From the NCBI RefSeq assembly GCF_000332295.1, contig NZ_KB235931.1:1-64000 (forward strand): 64,000 bases of DNA, in the 5' to 3' direction. The position numbers and the translations under genes are program-made. Positions 28,039 to 37,298 of the stretch are shown one piece after another. Each line of letters opens with the position of its first letter. The stretch's first letter is position 1. The notes beneath the pieces are model-generated. The model was not told where the DNA came from. It was given only the letters and a program-made list of their open reading frames with translations, and did not search any database. The DNA is from Fortiea contorta PCC 7126 (lineage in GTDB: Bacteria; Cyanobacteriota; Cyanobacteriia; Cyanobacteriales; Nostocaceae).

Positions 28039-28186
28039 TCCCCATCACCCCACCTCCCCATCACCCCATCACCCCATCACCCCACCTCCCCACACTCCCC
28101 ATCACCCAACACTTCCCACACTTCCCACACTCCCCATCACCCCATCTCCCCATCACCCCACCTCCCCATCTCCCCACACCCTCACC
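28039..28186. repeat. C-rich arm of the inverted low-complexity pair
   Basis: CCCCATCA, CCCCACCT, CCCCATCT and CTTCCCACA units run to just before the aminotransferase stop codon. With 27431-27513 they could pair into a long imperfect stem enclosing the 21-bp array. Confidence 0.8.
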
Positions 28187-28194
28187 TTCTAAAA

Positions 28195-29343
28195 CTAACG
28201 CGGTAAAACCTGCCGCAGTGCTGCTAAAAGTTGATCTACACTTTCTTTACGGCTATTAAATCCCATTAATCCTACGCGCCAAACCTTACCTGCGAGTTCT
28301 CCCAAACCCCCGCCAATTTCAATGTTATGTTCTATCAGTAACTGGCGGGCGATCGCTTTACCATCTACACCTGGGGGAATACAAACGGTTGTCAGAGTTG
28401 GTAAGCGGAATTCGCGCTCTACATGCAAACCTAATCCTAAATCTTCTAAACCTTCCCAGAGGTATTCCACATTTTTTTGATGACGTTGCCAACAATTAGC
28501 TAATCCTTCTTCTGCTATTAAACGCAGTGCTTCCCGCAAACCATAATAAAGGTTAATTGGTGCTGTGTGATGATAGGTGCGTTCCGCTCCCCAATACTTA
28601 CCGAGCAAGGTCATATCCAAATACCAGTTAGCCACCTTTGTGCGGCGCTGTTGCAATTTCTCCACAGCCCGGTGACTAATTGTAAAAGGTGAAGCGCCGG
28701 GGGAGCAACCCAAGCCTTTTTGACTGCAACTATAGGCTAAGTCTACACCCCAATTGTCTAAAAAGATGGGGACACCACCTAAACTGGTGACTGTATCAAC
28801 TAACAATAGAGTACCGAATTCACGACATAATTCTCCAACTCCTTCTAGGGGTTGGCGCGCACCGGTGGAGGTTTCGGCGTGAACCAGAGCTAAAATTGCT
28901 GGACGGTGGGTAGCAAGGGCGGTGCGGAGTTCTTCTAAATTAAAGACTTGTCCCCAAGGTTTGGTGATAGTTTTGACATCAGCGCCGTATCGTCCAGCCA
29001 TATCTACAAGACGATTACCGAAGTAGCCGGCTACACCAACTAAAACTACGTCTCCTGGTTCAGTGACATTGGCGATGGTCGCTTCCATGGCTGCGGTTCC
29101 CGTACCGCTAACGGCGATGGTGAGGGGGTTTTCTGTCTGCCATACATAGCGTAGTAATGACTGAATCTCATCCATTAATAACAGAAAAGCGGGGTCAAGA
29201 TGCCCAACTGGTGGAGTGTTCATCGCTTGCAAAACTGCAGGATGGGCGTTGGAGGGGCCGGGGCCTAATAGCAGACGAGAGGGGATTTCTAGAGGCGTTA
29301 GTGACAATAACTGACTATTATTGATGGAGACAGTGGGAGTCAT
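28195..29343 (-). CDS. Class V aminotransferase (alanine-glyoxylate / serine-pyruvate type)
   Basis: 382 residues from ATG at 29343. PLP-enzyme signatures: 'LLLGPGPSNAHPAVLQAM', 'SGTGTAAMEATIANV', Asp in 'LLLVDTVTSLGG', Schiff-base Lys in 'YSCSQKGLGCSPG', and 'RVGLMG' near the C-terminus. In phototrophs such enzymes convert photorespiratory glyoxylate to glycine using alanine or serine; a soluble hydrogenase-subunit annotation seen for some relatives is historical. The substrate pair cannot be fixed from sequence. Convergent with the sensor kinase across the repeat block. Confidence 0.92.
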   Translation of the reverse strand: MTPTVSINNSQLLSLTPLEIPSRLLLGPGPSNAHPAVLQAMNTPPVGHLDPAFLLLMDEIQSLLRYVWQTENPLTIAVSGTGTAAMEATIANVTEPGDVVLVGVAGYFGNRLVDMAGRYGADVKTITKPWGQVFNLEELRTALATHRPAILALVHAETSTGARQPLEGVGELCREFGTLLLVDTVTSLGGVPIFLDNWGVDLAYSCSQKGLGCSPGASPFTISHRAVEKLQQRRTKVANWYLDMTLLGKYWGAERTYHHTAPINLYYGLREALRLIAEEGLANCWQRHQKNVEYLWEGLEDLGLGLHVEREFRLPTLTTVCIPPGVDGKAIARQLLIEHNIEIGGGLGELAGKVWRVGLMGFNSRKESVDQLLAALRQVLPR

Positions 29344-29470
29344 GATTTTAGAAGCTAGATGGTACTTACCGCATCATAAAGCGATCGCATCACCTATGGG
29401 CAAATAGTTCGTAGTGGTACTTGAGCGCTCAAGCACCATCACAAACTTATCTGTGAGATTTTACATTTTT

Positions 29471-30562
29471 TTATTTGAAAGTATTAACTAAACTGACTGG
29501 TCTGCGGACATGTCCATTGCGACTAAATTTGTTTTGCAATATTTGTTGATAAACTGCTTCATACCCATCAGTCATTCGTTCCACGCTAAAGTGGTTCATC
29601 ACATGCTGACGACAGACGCGACGGTCTAAATCTACAACTTGGCTAATGGCGTTGACGCATTCTTGTGTATTTTTGCACAAAAACCCTGTCTTTCCATGAG
29701 CAATAACCTCGGAAGTAGAGCCTAAATTCATCGCTATGACTGGTGTCCCAGCGGCCATTGATTCTACCATTACTAAACCAAATGGTTCCCGCCAAGTGAT
29801 AGGAAATAGAGTGGCTACCGCATCTCCCATCAAAGCATTTTTTTGAACATGGTTAGCTTCACCTAAATATTGAATCTGCTTCCCATCGATGTGTGGCTTA
29901 ATTTCTTGTTCAAAATATTTCACATCCACAACATCAACTTTACCTGCCATTTTTAAACACCAGCCGGATTGTTTGGCAATTTCGATGGCTAGGTGTGGGC
30001 CTTTTTCGGGAGACATTCGCCCTAAAAATGCTAAATATGGCGTCTCATCAGATTGCTCATAAAATTGATAACTGTTGGTATCAATGCCGTTGTAAACTGT
30101 TGCTGCGTAATTTAACCCTAACCTTTCTTCTCTTTGAGCATCAGAAATACTGATATAGGGTTGTTTTTGGGCGTATTTAAAAATTTTTTCGTTATCTGGA
30201 GTAAAAATGCCATGCAATGTATGAACTGTGGGAGTTTTTACGAGATTGGCATAGGGAAGTGCCGCACATCCCATATGAGAATGGATGATATCAAATTCTT
30301 CGGCTTGGTCATAAAGTGACGCCAGTTGCAGTGTTTCATAAATACCACACTCCTTAACATCAGGATCAAGCCTGAGAGCGCGTGGGTGCACTGAAACCAT
30401 CTTGGCTAGGCTGATAGAATCTCCCGATGCAAATAGAGTCACCTCGTGTCCCCGCCGCACGAGTTCATCAGTGAGTAACCCCACTACTAACTCTATACCT
30501 CCATAAGCTGGAGGTGGAACTCTTTCCCATAATGGAGCTACTTGAGCAATTCGCATCATCAT
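29471..30562 (-). CDS. Glycosyltransferase family 4
   Basis: 363 residues. The N-terminal Rossmann half has 'PPPAYGGIELVVGLLTDELV' and 'RGHEVTLFASGDS'; the C-terminal half has 'FLGRMSPEKGPHLAIEIAK', then 'EPFGLVMVESMAAGTPVIA' (the EX7E motif) and 'GSTSEVIAHGKTGFL'. It is a retaining GT-B enzyme using a nucleotide sugar. The acceptor is unknown; similar genes serve exopolysaccharide or glycolipid synthesis. Three Met codons open the frame (MMMRIAQ), and any could be used; AGGAG lies a few bases upstream. Monocistronic. Confidence 0.9.
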   Translation of the reverse strand: MMMRIAQVAPLWERVPPPAYGGIELVVGLLTDELVRRGHEVTLFASGDSISLAKMVSVHPRALRLDPDVKECGIYETLQLASLYDQAEEFDIIHSHMGCAALPYANLVKTPTVHTLHGIFTPDNEKIFKYAQKQPYISISDAQREERLGLNYAATVYNGIDTNSYQFYEQSDETPYLAFLGRMSPEKGPHLAIEIAKQSGWCLKMAGKVDVVDVKYFEQEIKPHIDGKQIQYLGEANHVQKNALMGDAVATLFPITWREPFGLVMVESMAAGTPVIAMNLGSTSEVIAHGKTGFLCKNTQECVNAISQVVDLDRRVCRQHVMNHFSVERMTDGYEAVYQQILQNKFSRNGHVRRPVSLVNTFK

Positions 30563-30920
30563 TCTCCTAAAAAATCAGACTGGCATTCGTGGTTTCTACG
30601 GAATTGTTAAGGAGTGAATACGAGTATTTCACTCGCTTAGAGAACTTCACCAGAATTACCAACTGTATTAATAATTGCTACAAAATCTTATGCTTTTATA
30701 GCAATATTTTTTGTCTATCTTTGTAGGGAAGTTATCCTACTCTCAGGAGGTAAAATGCATTCAAATACATAAAATTTTCTATACGTTACTGTTGTTTGAA
30801 CTTATATTATGGCAGAGGGAAACTCTCTCTTCCTGGTTATTCTTGAGCCTTTATCTTGACTTTTTGTTTAAAATGTGATATTTTTTTATGGCTTGATGAA
30901 TAGAAAACAAACTACTAATC
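30563..30920. promoter_or_regulatory. Divergent spacer with hairpin and 5-codon ORF
   Basis: 358 bp between the glycosyltransferase and the permease. GAGTGAA (30612-30618) pairs with TTCACTC (30628-30634). At 30755-30772 a 5-codon frame (ATG CAT TCA AAT ACA TAA) is preceded by a perfect AGGAGG (30745-30750) at ideal distance, the best ribosome site in the spacer. A regulatory leader for the permease is possible but unproven. Confidence 0.4.
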
Positions 30921-31730
30921 GTGAATACTTCCTCATCTCCAAAGGAACCGCGTGTCACATGGCAGGCGGTTTTCTCAGTAGCGATATTTATTTTTATGTA
31001 TTTGCCAATACTGGTATTAGCTTTTTACAGCTTCAATCAGTCACCCTACAGTGGAACTTGGCAAGGATTCACTCTTGACTGGTATCGTCAATTATTCCAT
31101 GATGAGCGGATTATTTCGGCTGTAATTAATAGTTTGATTGTGGCATTGTCTGCTACAGGGATTGCAGCTGTGTTGGGAACTTTGATGGCGGTGGGGTTGA
31201 GGCGTTATCAGTTTCCGGGTAAGAATTTATATTATGGTATCTCTTATTTACCGTTGATTGTTCCAGATATTGCAATTGCTGTGGCTACCCTGGTTTTTCT
31301 GGTAGCGTTTGCCATCCCTTTGAGTTTATGGACAATTATTGCTGCCCATGTTGTCTTTTGTCTAGCTTATGTGGGAGTGGTGGTAGCAGCGAGACTAACA
31401 AATTTAGATCCCCATTTAGAAGAAGCAGCTTTAGATTTAGGTGCTACACCAACACAAGCATTTATCAAAGTATTGTTACCACAGTTAATGCCTGGAATAG
31501 TCGCTGGTTGTATGCTGGCTTTTATCCTCAGTCTAGATGATTTTTTGATTGCTAGTTTCACTGCTGGTAGCGGTTATAACACCTTACCAATGGAAATTTT
31601 TAGTCGCATCAGAACGGGCGTGAAACCTGATATTAATGCTCTGAGTGTAATATTAATTTTACTATCAGCGATCGCTGCTTTAGTAGCGGAATTAATTCGC
31701 GCTTCTGGAGAGAAAAACTCAAGAGTTTAA
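30921..31730 (+). CDS. ABC transporter permease, PotC type (polyamine)
   Basis: 269 residues from GTG at 30921 (no internal Met fits better). Six membrane helices; the EAA loop is 'EEAALDLGATPTQAFIKVLLPQLMPGI', and 'LSLDDFLIASFTAGSGYNTLPMEIFS' is characteristic of PotC/PotI permeases for spermidine or putrescine. It would form the membrane channel with PotB and be driven by PotA, with PotD as binding protein. None of these partners is in the neighbouring genes, so this is an orphan subunit or the last gene of a dispersed system. Confidence 0.88.
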   Translation: MNTSSSPKEPRVTWQAVFSVAIFIFMYLPILVLAFYSFNQSPYSGTWQGFTLDWYRQLFHDERIISAVINSLIVALSATGIAAVLGTLMAVGLRRYQFPGKNLYYGISYLPLIVPDIAIAVATLVFLVAFAIPLSLWTIIAAHVVFCLAYVGVVVAARLTNLDPHLEEAALDLGATPTQAFIKVLLPQLMPGIVAGCMLAFILSLDDFLIASFTAGSGYNTLPMEIFSRIRTGVKPDINALSVILILLSAIAALVAELIRASGEKNSRV

Positions 31731-32084
31731 TTTGTGATTTATTATTTGTTGTTGGTGCATGGTTTATATTCACAAACTGATATCAAATTTCGCAAAAATT
31801 CCTTTAAATTCACAGATTTTAGCAAATTGTCAAATAACCTACTTGACAAATTAAATGGCTTAGTCTTATTATTTGGTTGATAATCTGAATCTAACTTCTA
31901 CCTCTATTTATATTTTATAAACACCAACTAAAGACCAAAGAATAAATAAAATCGTTGTATTTATACAACTTAATTTTCTCATATACGCAGTTAGATTTAT
32001 TCTCATGTTTATTTAGATACATATCTGGTTTCAATTCGATTATATTGGGGCTAACTTGGGACAAAATGCTATCTTCCCCTCACT
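31731..32084. other. 354-bp AT-rich spacer
   Basis: No frame, RNA gene or repeat was seen between the permease and the FGE-tailed kinase. It presumably holds the kinase promoter. Confidence 0.5.
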
Positions 32085-33932
32085 ATGCAAATTTGCCAAA
32101 ATCCCAATTGCTCAAACCCCTTCAATCATGACAGCAATAGGTTTTGCGTAAGTTGTGGACACAGCAACTTTGGCAGACTGCTGAGAAACCGTTACCGCGT
32201 GTCAAGGCTGTTAGGTGAAGGTGGGTTTAGCAGAACTTATGCAGCAGAAGACGTTGATAGACTAAACGCACCTTGCGTCATCAAACAATTTTTTCCTCAA
32301 GTCCAGGGCACAATCCAAAGAAACAAAGCTGCGGAATTTTTTAAAGAAGAAGCGTTTCGGTTGTATGAACTGGGAGAAAATCACACACAAATTCCCAGAT
32401 TACTAGCTTACTTTGAACAAGGTGCGAGCTTGTATCTTGTACAAGAGTTTATCTCAGGACTAACACTTTTGCAAGAAGTTCAGCAGCGACTTTTCAATGA
32501 AGAACAAATCCGACAACTTTTAGCTGATATTCTCCCAGTTATTGACTTCATTCATTCCCTAAATGTCATCCATCGGGACATCAAACCAGAAAATATTATC
32601 CGCCGTGATAGCGATGGTAAGCCTGTATTAATTGATTTTGGTGGTGCAAAACAAGTCACACAAACCAGTTTAGCCAGACAAGCAACAGTCATTTATACCA
32701 TTGGCTACGCTCCCACAGAACAAATGGCTGGATTTGCTTGTCATGCTAGCGATTTATACGCTTTGGGTGTCACTTGTGTACGTCTGCTCACACAATCTTT
32801 GCCATTACAAACTGCTGATGGACAAATTCAAGACCGTCTTTATGATGCGATGAATGCTAAGTGGTTGTGGTTAGAAGTTCTCCAAGAAAAAGGAATTACC
32901 ATCAGCGATGGTTTAGGGAAAATTCTTGATAGATTACTCCAGCATTTACCAAAAGATAGATATCAGTCAGCGGCTGAAGTGATTCAAGATTTGAAGTCTA
33001 CAACGACTTCGGCTTTAGAAGCAGAAATTTTAGCAATTACCAAACTGATATTACCACCTCTGCCAGAAAAAATTATTCTCCCACTTCCACCATTACAAAT
33101 ATTTGATTTTAAGGTAGTGACTGTAGATACGGGTGGTAGGGAAGTTAGCCGAGAAAGTCGCAGTGCAGAATTTTTTTCAGAAGAATTAAATCAGTCAATT
33201 AAATTAGAAATGGTATCAATTCCTGGCGGGAATTTTATGATGGGTTCGCCGGCTTTTGAGGGAGATGCTGATGAACGTCCCCAACATCAAGTCACAGTCA
33301 AACCCTTTTTTATCGGTAAATTTCCCGTCACTCAGGCGCAATGGCGAGCTGTAGCAGCTTTACCAAAAATTAAACAATCTTTGAATCCTAACCCTTCTAA
33401 ATATAAAGGTGCAAATCGACCAGTAGAAAATGTATCTTGGTATGAAGCGGTAGAATTTTGTGTGAGGCTTTCAGAAAAAACTGGTCGAGATTATCGTTTA
33501 CCGAGTGAAGCAGAATGGGAATATGCTTGTCGGGCTGGAACTAATACATCATTTCATTTTGGTGAAACAATTACTGCAGATTTAGTATGTTACAGTGACG
33601 GTGAAACTTACACCACTGAAGCGAGAAATAAACACCGTAAAGAAACTACAAATGTTGGCAGTTTTGCTGTTGCTAATGCTTTTGGATTGTATGATATGCA
33701 CGGCTTAGTTTGGGAATGGTGCGCTGATGCTTGGCATAATAATTATCGTGGCGCACCAACAGATAGCACTGTTTGGGAAATTGACGGTGATGTTCATCGT
33801 CGCGTTCTGCGCGGTGGTTCTTGGAGTTTTAGCGCTGAACTTTGTCGCAGTGCTAGTCGTAGCTGGAATGAGTCGGATGGAGGACTGCGAATCTGTGGTT
33901 TTCGGGTAGTTTTTTCTCAGGTAATCGAGTAA
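32085..33932 (+). CDS. Ser/Thr protein kinase with C-terminal FGE-sulfatase fold
   Basis: 615 residues. Cys4 ribbon at the start (Cys4, Cys9, Cys21, Cys24). Kinase domain about 37-300: 'LGEGGFSRTY', Lys67 in 'CVIKQF', 'HRDIKPEN' at 163-170, 'DFGGAKQ' at 184. From about residue 375 a formylglycine-generating-enzyme (FGE/EgtB lectin-like) domain: 'IPGGNFMMGSPAFEGDADERP', 'PVTQAQWRAV', 'PVENVSWYEAVEFC', 'RLPSEAEWEYACRAG', 'LRGGSW', 'GFRVVF'. There is no transmembrane helix. The Cys pair needed for true FGE catalysis is not seen near 'ICGFRVV', so the domain is likely structural or ligand-binding. Confidence 0.92.
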   Translation: MQICQNPNCSNPFNHDSNRFCVSCGHSNFGRLLRNRYRVSRLLGEGGFSRTYAAEDVDRLNAPCVIKQFFPQVQGTIQRNKAAEFFKEEAFRLYELGENHTQIPRLLAYFEQGASLYLVQEFISGLTLLQEVQQRLFNEEQIRQLLADILPVIDFIHSLNVIHRDIKPENIIRRDSDGKPVLIDFGGAKQVTQTSLARQATVIYTIGYAPTEQMAGFACHASDLYALGVTCVRLLTQSLPLQTADGQIQDRLYDAMNAKWLWLEVLQEKGITISDGLGKILDRLLQHLPKDRYQSAAEVIQDLKSTTTSALEAEILAITKLILPPLPEKIILPLPPLQIFDFKVVTVDTGGREVSRESRSAEFFSEELNQSIKLEMVSIPGGNFMMGSPAFEGDADERPQHQVTVKPFFIGKFPVTQAQWRAVAALPKIKQSLNPNPSKYKGANRPVENVSWYEAVEFCVRLSEKTGRDYRLPSEAEWEYACRAGTNTSFHFGETITADLVCYSDGETYTTEARNKHRKETTNVGSFAVANAFGLYDMHGLVWEWCADAWHNNYRGAPTDSTVWEIDGDVHRRVLRGGSWSFSAELCRSASRSWNESDGGLRICGFRVVFSQVIE

Positions 33933-33944
33933 TTATCGATTACC
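33920..33944. terminator. Bidirectional hairpin overlapping the kinase stop
   Basis: GGTAATCGA (33920-33928) and TCGATTACC (33936-33944) make a perfect 9-bp stem with a 7-nt loop between convergent kinase and ktrA. Confidence 0.65.
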
Positions 33945-33965
33945 CGGAGTTTGTCAGTTAAAATC

Positions 33966-34661
33966 TCAAATTGGTAGGCGACTAATATCTTTATTACAGC
34001 CAATAATTACCATCGCTGAACCTCGTTCTAAACGCTTGTTCGGCTCAGGATTAATGAGGAATTTCCCACCTTGACTAACTGCTAACAAATTTACACCATA
34101 GCGGTTACGCAGTTGCAATTCAGTAATAGTCCGGCCGTGAAATTCATCTGGGACAATTAGCTCTACAATACTGTTATCTGGGTCGAGATCAAATCTCTCT
34201 AGAATTGATGGTTTGGTGAGTGTGCGTGCTAGGGCGCACCCAGCTTCATATTCAGGAAAAACTACATGGTCTGCTCCTACTCTTTTTAACAGTTTGTGAT
34301 GAACTTCGCTAGAGGCTTTAGCAACTACATGAGGTACACCACCCTCTTTAACATTGAGAGTGGTAATGATACTTTCTTGAATATAGTTGCCAATTGCCAC
34401 TATAACTGTATCAAATTCAAATATTCCCGCTTCTTTGAGTGCGGCTGTTTCTGTCGAGTCTATTTGTAGAGCATGACCAACTATTTGCTCGGTCAATGCT
34501 GCTGATACTCGTTTTTCATCGATATCTGTTGCTAGGACTTCATAGCCTAATCTATGGAGTGTAGAACAAACGGAACGACCAAACCGACCTAAACCAATTA
34601 CAGCAAATTGGTGGTTATCTTTACGTAAAGAGCGAAAAAAACCTAATGATGACAGATTCAC
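33966..34661 (-). CDS. ktrA: KtrA-type potassium channel regulatory subunit (RCK)
   Basis: 231 residues from GTG at 34661 (protein starts MNLSSLGFFRSLRK); a TTG 13 codons upstream is less likely. The RCK-N Rossmann fold is clear: 'FAVIGLGRFGRSVCSTLHRLG', Asp in 'VLATDIDEKRV', 'DTVIVAIG'. RCK-C follows ('SIVELIVPDEFHGRTITELQL', 'NLLAVSQGG'). The octameric ring gates the KtrB pore in response to nucleotides. It lies 151 bp downstream of ktrB on the same strand, as a pair. The third cyanobacterial subunit, KtrE, is not in the window. Confidence 0.92.
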   Translation of the reverse strand: MNLSSLGFFRSLRKDNHQFAVIGLGRFGRSVCSTLHRLGYEVLATDIDEKRVSAALTEQIVGHALQIDSTETAALKEAGIFEFDTVIVAIGNYIQESIITTLNVKEGGVPHVVAKASSEVHHKLLKRVGADHVVFPEYEAGCALARTLTKPSILERFDLDPDNSIVELIVPDEFHGRTITELQLRNRYGVNLLAVSQGGKFLINPEPNKRLERGSAMVIIGCNKDISRLPI

Positions 34662-34812
34662 AATTGTTATCCTTATTAGCGCTCCCTGTATTTGGGGCAA
34701 AAACTAGCTATCTTGATTAGTTAAAAAGAATTATTTTTGCCAGACAGATTCTATTTTATCAGGTTGTTTCTCAACATCTATGCAGTAATTTCATACTTCA
34801 TATTTTAGTTGT

Positions 34813-36174
34813 TTATCCCACAAGTAAATTCTCTTCAGGATAATGAACGCTGCTAGGACGGGGATCTCCTAGTATAGCGGACATGAGTAAAAGAATCCCA
34901 ACTCTGCCGATATACATGGTGACAATTAATATTAGCTTGGCTGGGACGGAGACGCTACCTGTAATAGCTGTGGAAAGACCAACTGTTGCAAAGGCTGATA
35001 CTACTTCAAATAGAATTTGAATGAAATCTAGTTCGGGATCTGTGAGGGTAATTAAAATTGTAGCCACAATCACAGTAGACATGGAACCGATTAACACGCC
35101 CACAGCTTTTAAAATTAAAGAAATGGCGATTTTGCGCTCATATAATAGCACTTCTTCTTTACCTTGAAGAATGGCTTTTGTACAACTGGTGAGGACTCGC
35201 AAGGTTGTAGTTTTAATCCCACCACCTGTACCACCTGGACTAGCACCAATAAACATGAGTGCAGTCGTGATAAATAAACCTGCATTGGTCATTTTGCCGA
35301 TATCTATGGTGTTAAATCCGGCGGTTCTGGGTGTAACTGATTGAAACCAAGCTGCTAATAATTGGTCGGTAAAGTTGAGAGAGCCTAATGTTTGTGTGTT
35401 TTTGTTTTCAACTAATAAAAAGGCAATTGTCCCAATGCCTAGAAGTAATAAAGTTGTGCTCGTAGCAACTTTAAAATCCAGAGAAAATACTAAATTATTG
35501 TGTTTTTTGAAAAGGCGATCGCGCACCCAAAGATACGTTTCTAAAATTACTTGATAACCAATCCCACCAAAGATAATCAAGCCTGTGATTGTGGCAACTA
35601 CTAAGACAGATGATTGATAACCAATTAAGTTATCTTTAAATAAACTAAATCCAGCATTATTCCAAGCATTAATACTATGAAAAACCGCTAGCCATATTCC
35701 TTGACTCCAACCATAATCTGGAACAAAAGCTGCCATTAATAAAAATACACCAGTGATTTCAAAAATTAGCGTTGTGGCAATAATTGAACGAATAACTTGA
35801 GCGCTTCCACTCATTCCTGGTCGGTCTAAAGATTGTTGAATTGCTATTTTTTGTCGCAGATCAAACTTGCGCCCAATTAGCAAAATCAAAAATGTGGTAG
35901 TTGTCATGTAACCCAATCCCCCAATCTGCGCTAACAGGGCGATAAAAAATTGACCCCAGAAAGAAAAATAAGTACCTGGATCTACCACTGATAAACCAGT
36001 TACGCAAACTGCAGATGTCGAGGTGAATAATGCCACAATCGGATCATTCCAATTACCATTACTAGTGGAAAATGGCATCATCAATAGGATTGCTCCCGCA
36101 GTAATGACAGCTAGAAAACCCAAGCAAACTGTGCGCGAAACCGTCATAAGCGATTTAAATTTTCCAATCCTCAA
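34813..36174 (-). CDS. ktrB: KtrB/TrkH-type potassium uptake pore
   Basis: 453 residues, eight membrane helices in four M1-P-M2 repeats. Pore loops with the characteristic Gly are visible: 'TSTSAVCVTGLSVVD', 'INAWNNAGFSLF', 'SVTPRTAGFNTIDI', and 'VSAFATVGLST'. It imports K+ coupled to Na+ and is central to osmotic and high-salt adaptation in cyanobacteria. It is first in the ktrB-ktrA unit. The promoter faces the tocopherol methyltransferase gene across about 150 bp. Confidence 0.93.
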   Translation of the reverse strand: MRIGKFKSLMTVSRTVCLGFLAVITAGAILLMMPFSTSNGNWNDPIVALFTSTSAVCVTGLSVVDPGTYFSFWGQFFIALLAQIGGLGYMTTTTFLILLIGRKFDLRQKIAIQQSLDRPGMSGSAQVIRSIIATTLIFEITGVFLLMAAFVPDYGWSQGIWLAVFHSINAWNNAGFSLFKDNLIGYQSSVLVVATITGLIIFGGIGYQVILETYLWVRDRLFKKHNNLVFSLDFKVATSTTLLLLGIGTIAFLLVENKNTQTLGSLNFTDQLLAAWFQSVTPRTAGFNTIDIGKMTNAGLFITTALMFIGASPGGTGGGIKTTTLRVLTSCTKAILQGKEEVLLYERKIAISLILKAVGVLIGSMSTVIVATILITLTDPELDFIQILFEVVSAFATVGLSTAITGSVSVPAKLILIVTMYIGRVGILLLMSAILGDPRPSSVHYPEENLLVG

Positions 36175-36321
36175 TTGGTATTGATATGTTTGCTGATTGT
36201 ATGTAAACTATCAACTGTTTTTAACTAATGATGAATGATAAAGTAAAAACTGGTACAAACAACCCTGTGAAAAAAATTAAGTTTTCCCTGATTCATCCTT
36301 CATCCTTCAACTGCTATCTCC

Positions 36322-37164
36322 ATGAGTACAACACTTTACCAGCAAATTCAGCAATTTTACGATGCTTCCTCTGGTCTGTGGGAGCAGATTTGGGGAGAGC
36401 ACATGCATCATGGCTACTACGGCCCAAATGGTACTTACAAAGTAGACCGTCGTCAGGCGCAAATCGATTTAATTGAAGAACTGCTGAGATGGGCTGGAGT
36501 AGAATCGGCGGAGAATATCCTAGATGTGGGTTGTGGAATTGGCGGTAGTTCTTTATACTTGGCAGAGAAGTTTGACGCCAGAGCCACAGGTATTACTCTC
36601 AGTCCTGTACAAGCCGCTAGAGCCACAACACGTGCTCAGGAAGCGAATTTGGGTGCTCAAAGTCAATTCCTTGTCGCGGATGCTCAAGCAACGCCCTTTG
36701 CTGATAATTCTTTTGATTTGGTGTGGTCACTGGAAAGTGGTGAACACATGCCAGATAAAGCTAAGTTTCTACAAGAATGCTATCGGGTTTTAAAGCCTGG
36801 TGGCAAGTTAATTATGGTGACTTGGTGTCATCGACCAACGGATGTAGTACCGCTGAGTGTGGATGAGCAAAAGCATTTGCAAGAAATTTATCAGGTGTAT
36901 TGTTTGCCTTATGTAATTTCTTTACCAGAATATGAGGCGATCGCTCGTCAACTTTCATTACAACATCTTCGCACGGCTGATTGGTCAACTGCAGTCGCGC
37001 CGTTTTGGGATGTGGTGATTGATTCGGCGATTACTCCCCAAGCGATTTGGGGGTTATTAAGTTCGGGTTGGACAACAATTCAAGGAGCGCTGGCTTTGGG
37101 GTTGATGCGTCGGGGTTATGAGCGCGGGTTGATTCGTTTTGGGTTGTTGTGTGGCAATAAGTAA
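36322..37164 (+). CDS. Gamma-tocopherol methyltransferase
   Basis: 280 residues from ATG at 36322. A SAM methyltransferase of the tocopherol/sterol type: motif I 'NILDVGCGIGGSSLYLA', motif II 'FDLVWSLESGEHMPDK', motif III 'VLKPGGKLIMVTW', and the N-terminal 'IWGEHMHHGYYGPNG' typical of the family. It converts gamma- to alpha-tocopherol, the last step of vitamin E synthesis. There is no plastid-type signal, as expected for a cyanobacterium. The next gene but one enzyme step earlier, phytyltransferase, follows directly, which supports the substrate call over other plant-like methyltransferases. Confidence 0.88.
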   Translation: MSTTLYQQIQQFYDASSGLWEQIWGEHMHHGYYGPNGTYKVDRRQAQIDLIEELLRWAGVESAENILDVGCGIGGSSLYLAEKFDARATGITLSPVQAARATTRAQEANLGAQSQFLVADAQATPFADNSFDLVWSLESGEHMPDKAKFLQECYRVLKPGGKLIMVTWCHRPTDVVPLSVDEQKHLQEIYQVYCLPYVISLPEYEAIARQLSLQHLRTADWSTAVAPFWDVVIDSAITPQAIWGLLSSGWTTIQGALALGLMRRGYERGLIRFGLLCGNK

Positions 37165-37298
37165 TATTATTTGGCTAAAAGAATGTGACTGATAAATTAA
37201 TATCGAGACATGGCAATGCAACCTCTCCAAAAAAGGATTTTTTCATTGGTTAATTGCATCATGATAACGAATGGTAGAGGCGCTAAAGAGGAGTGAGC

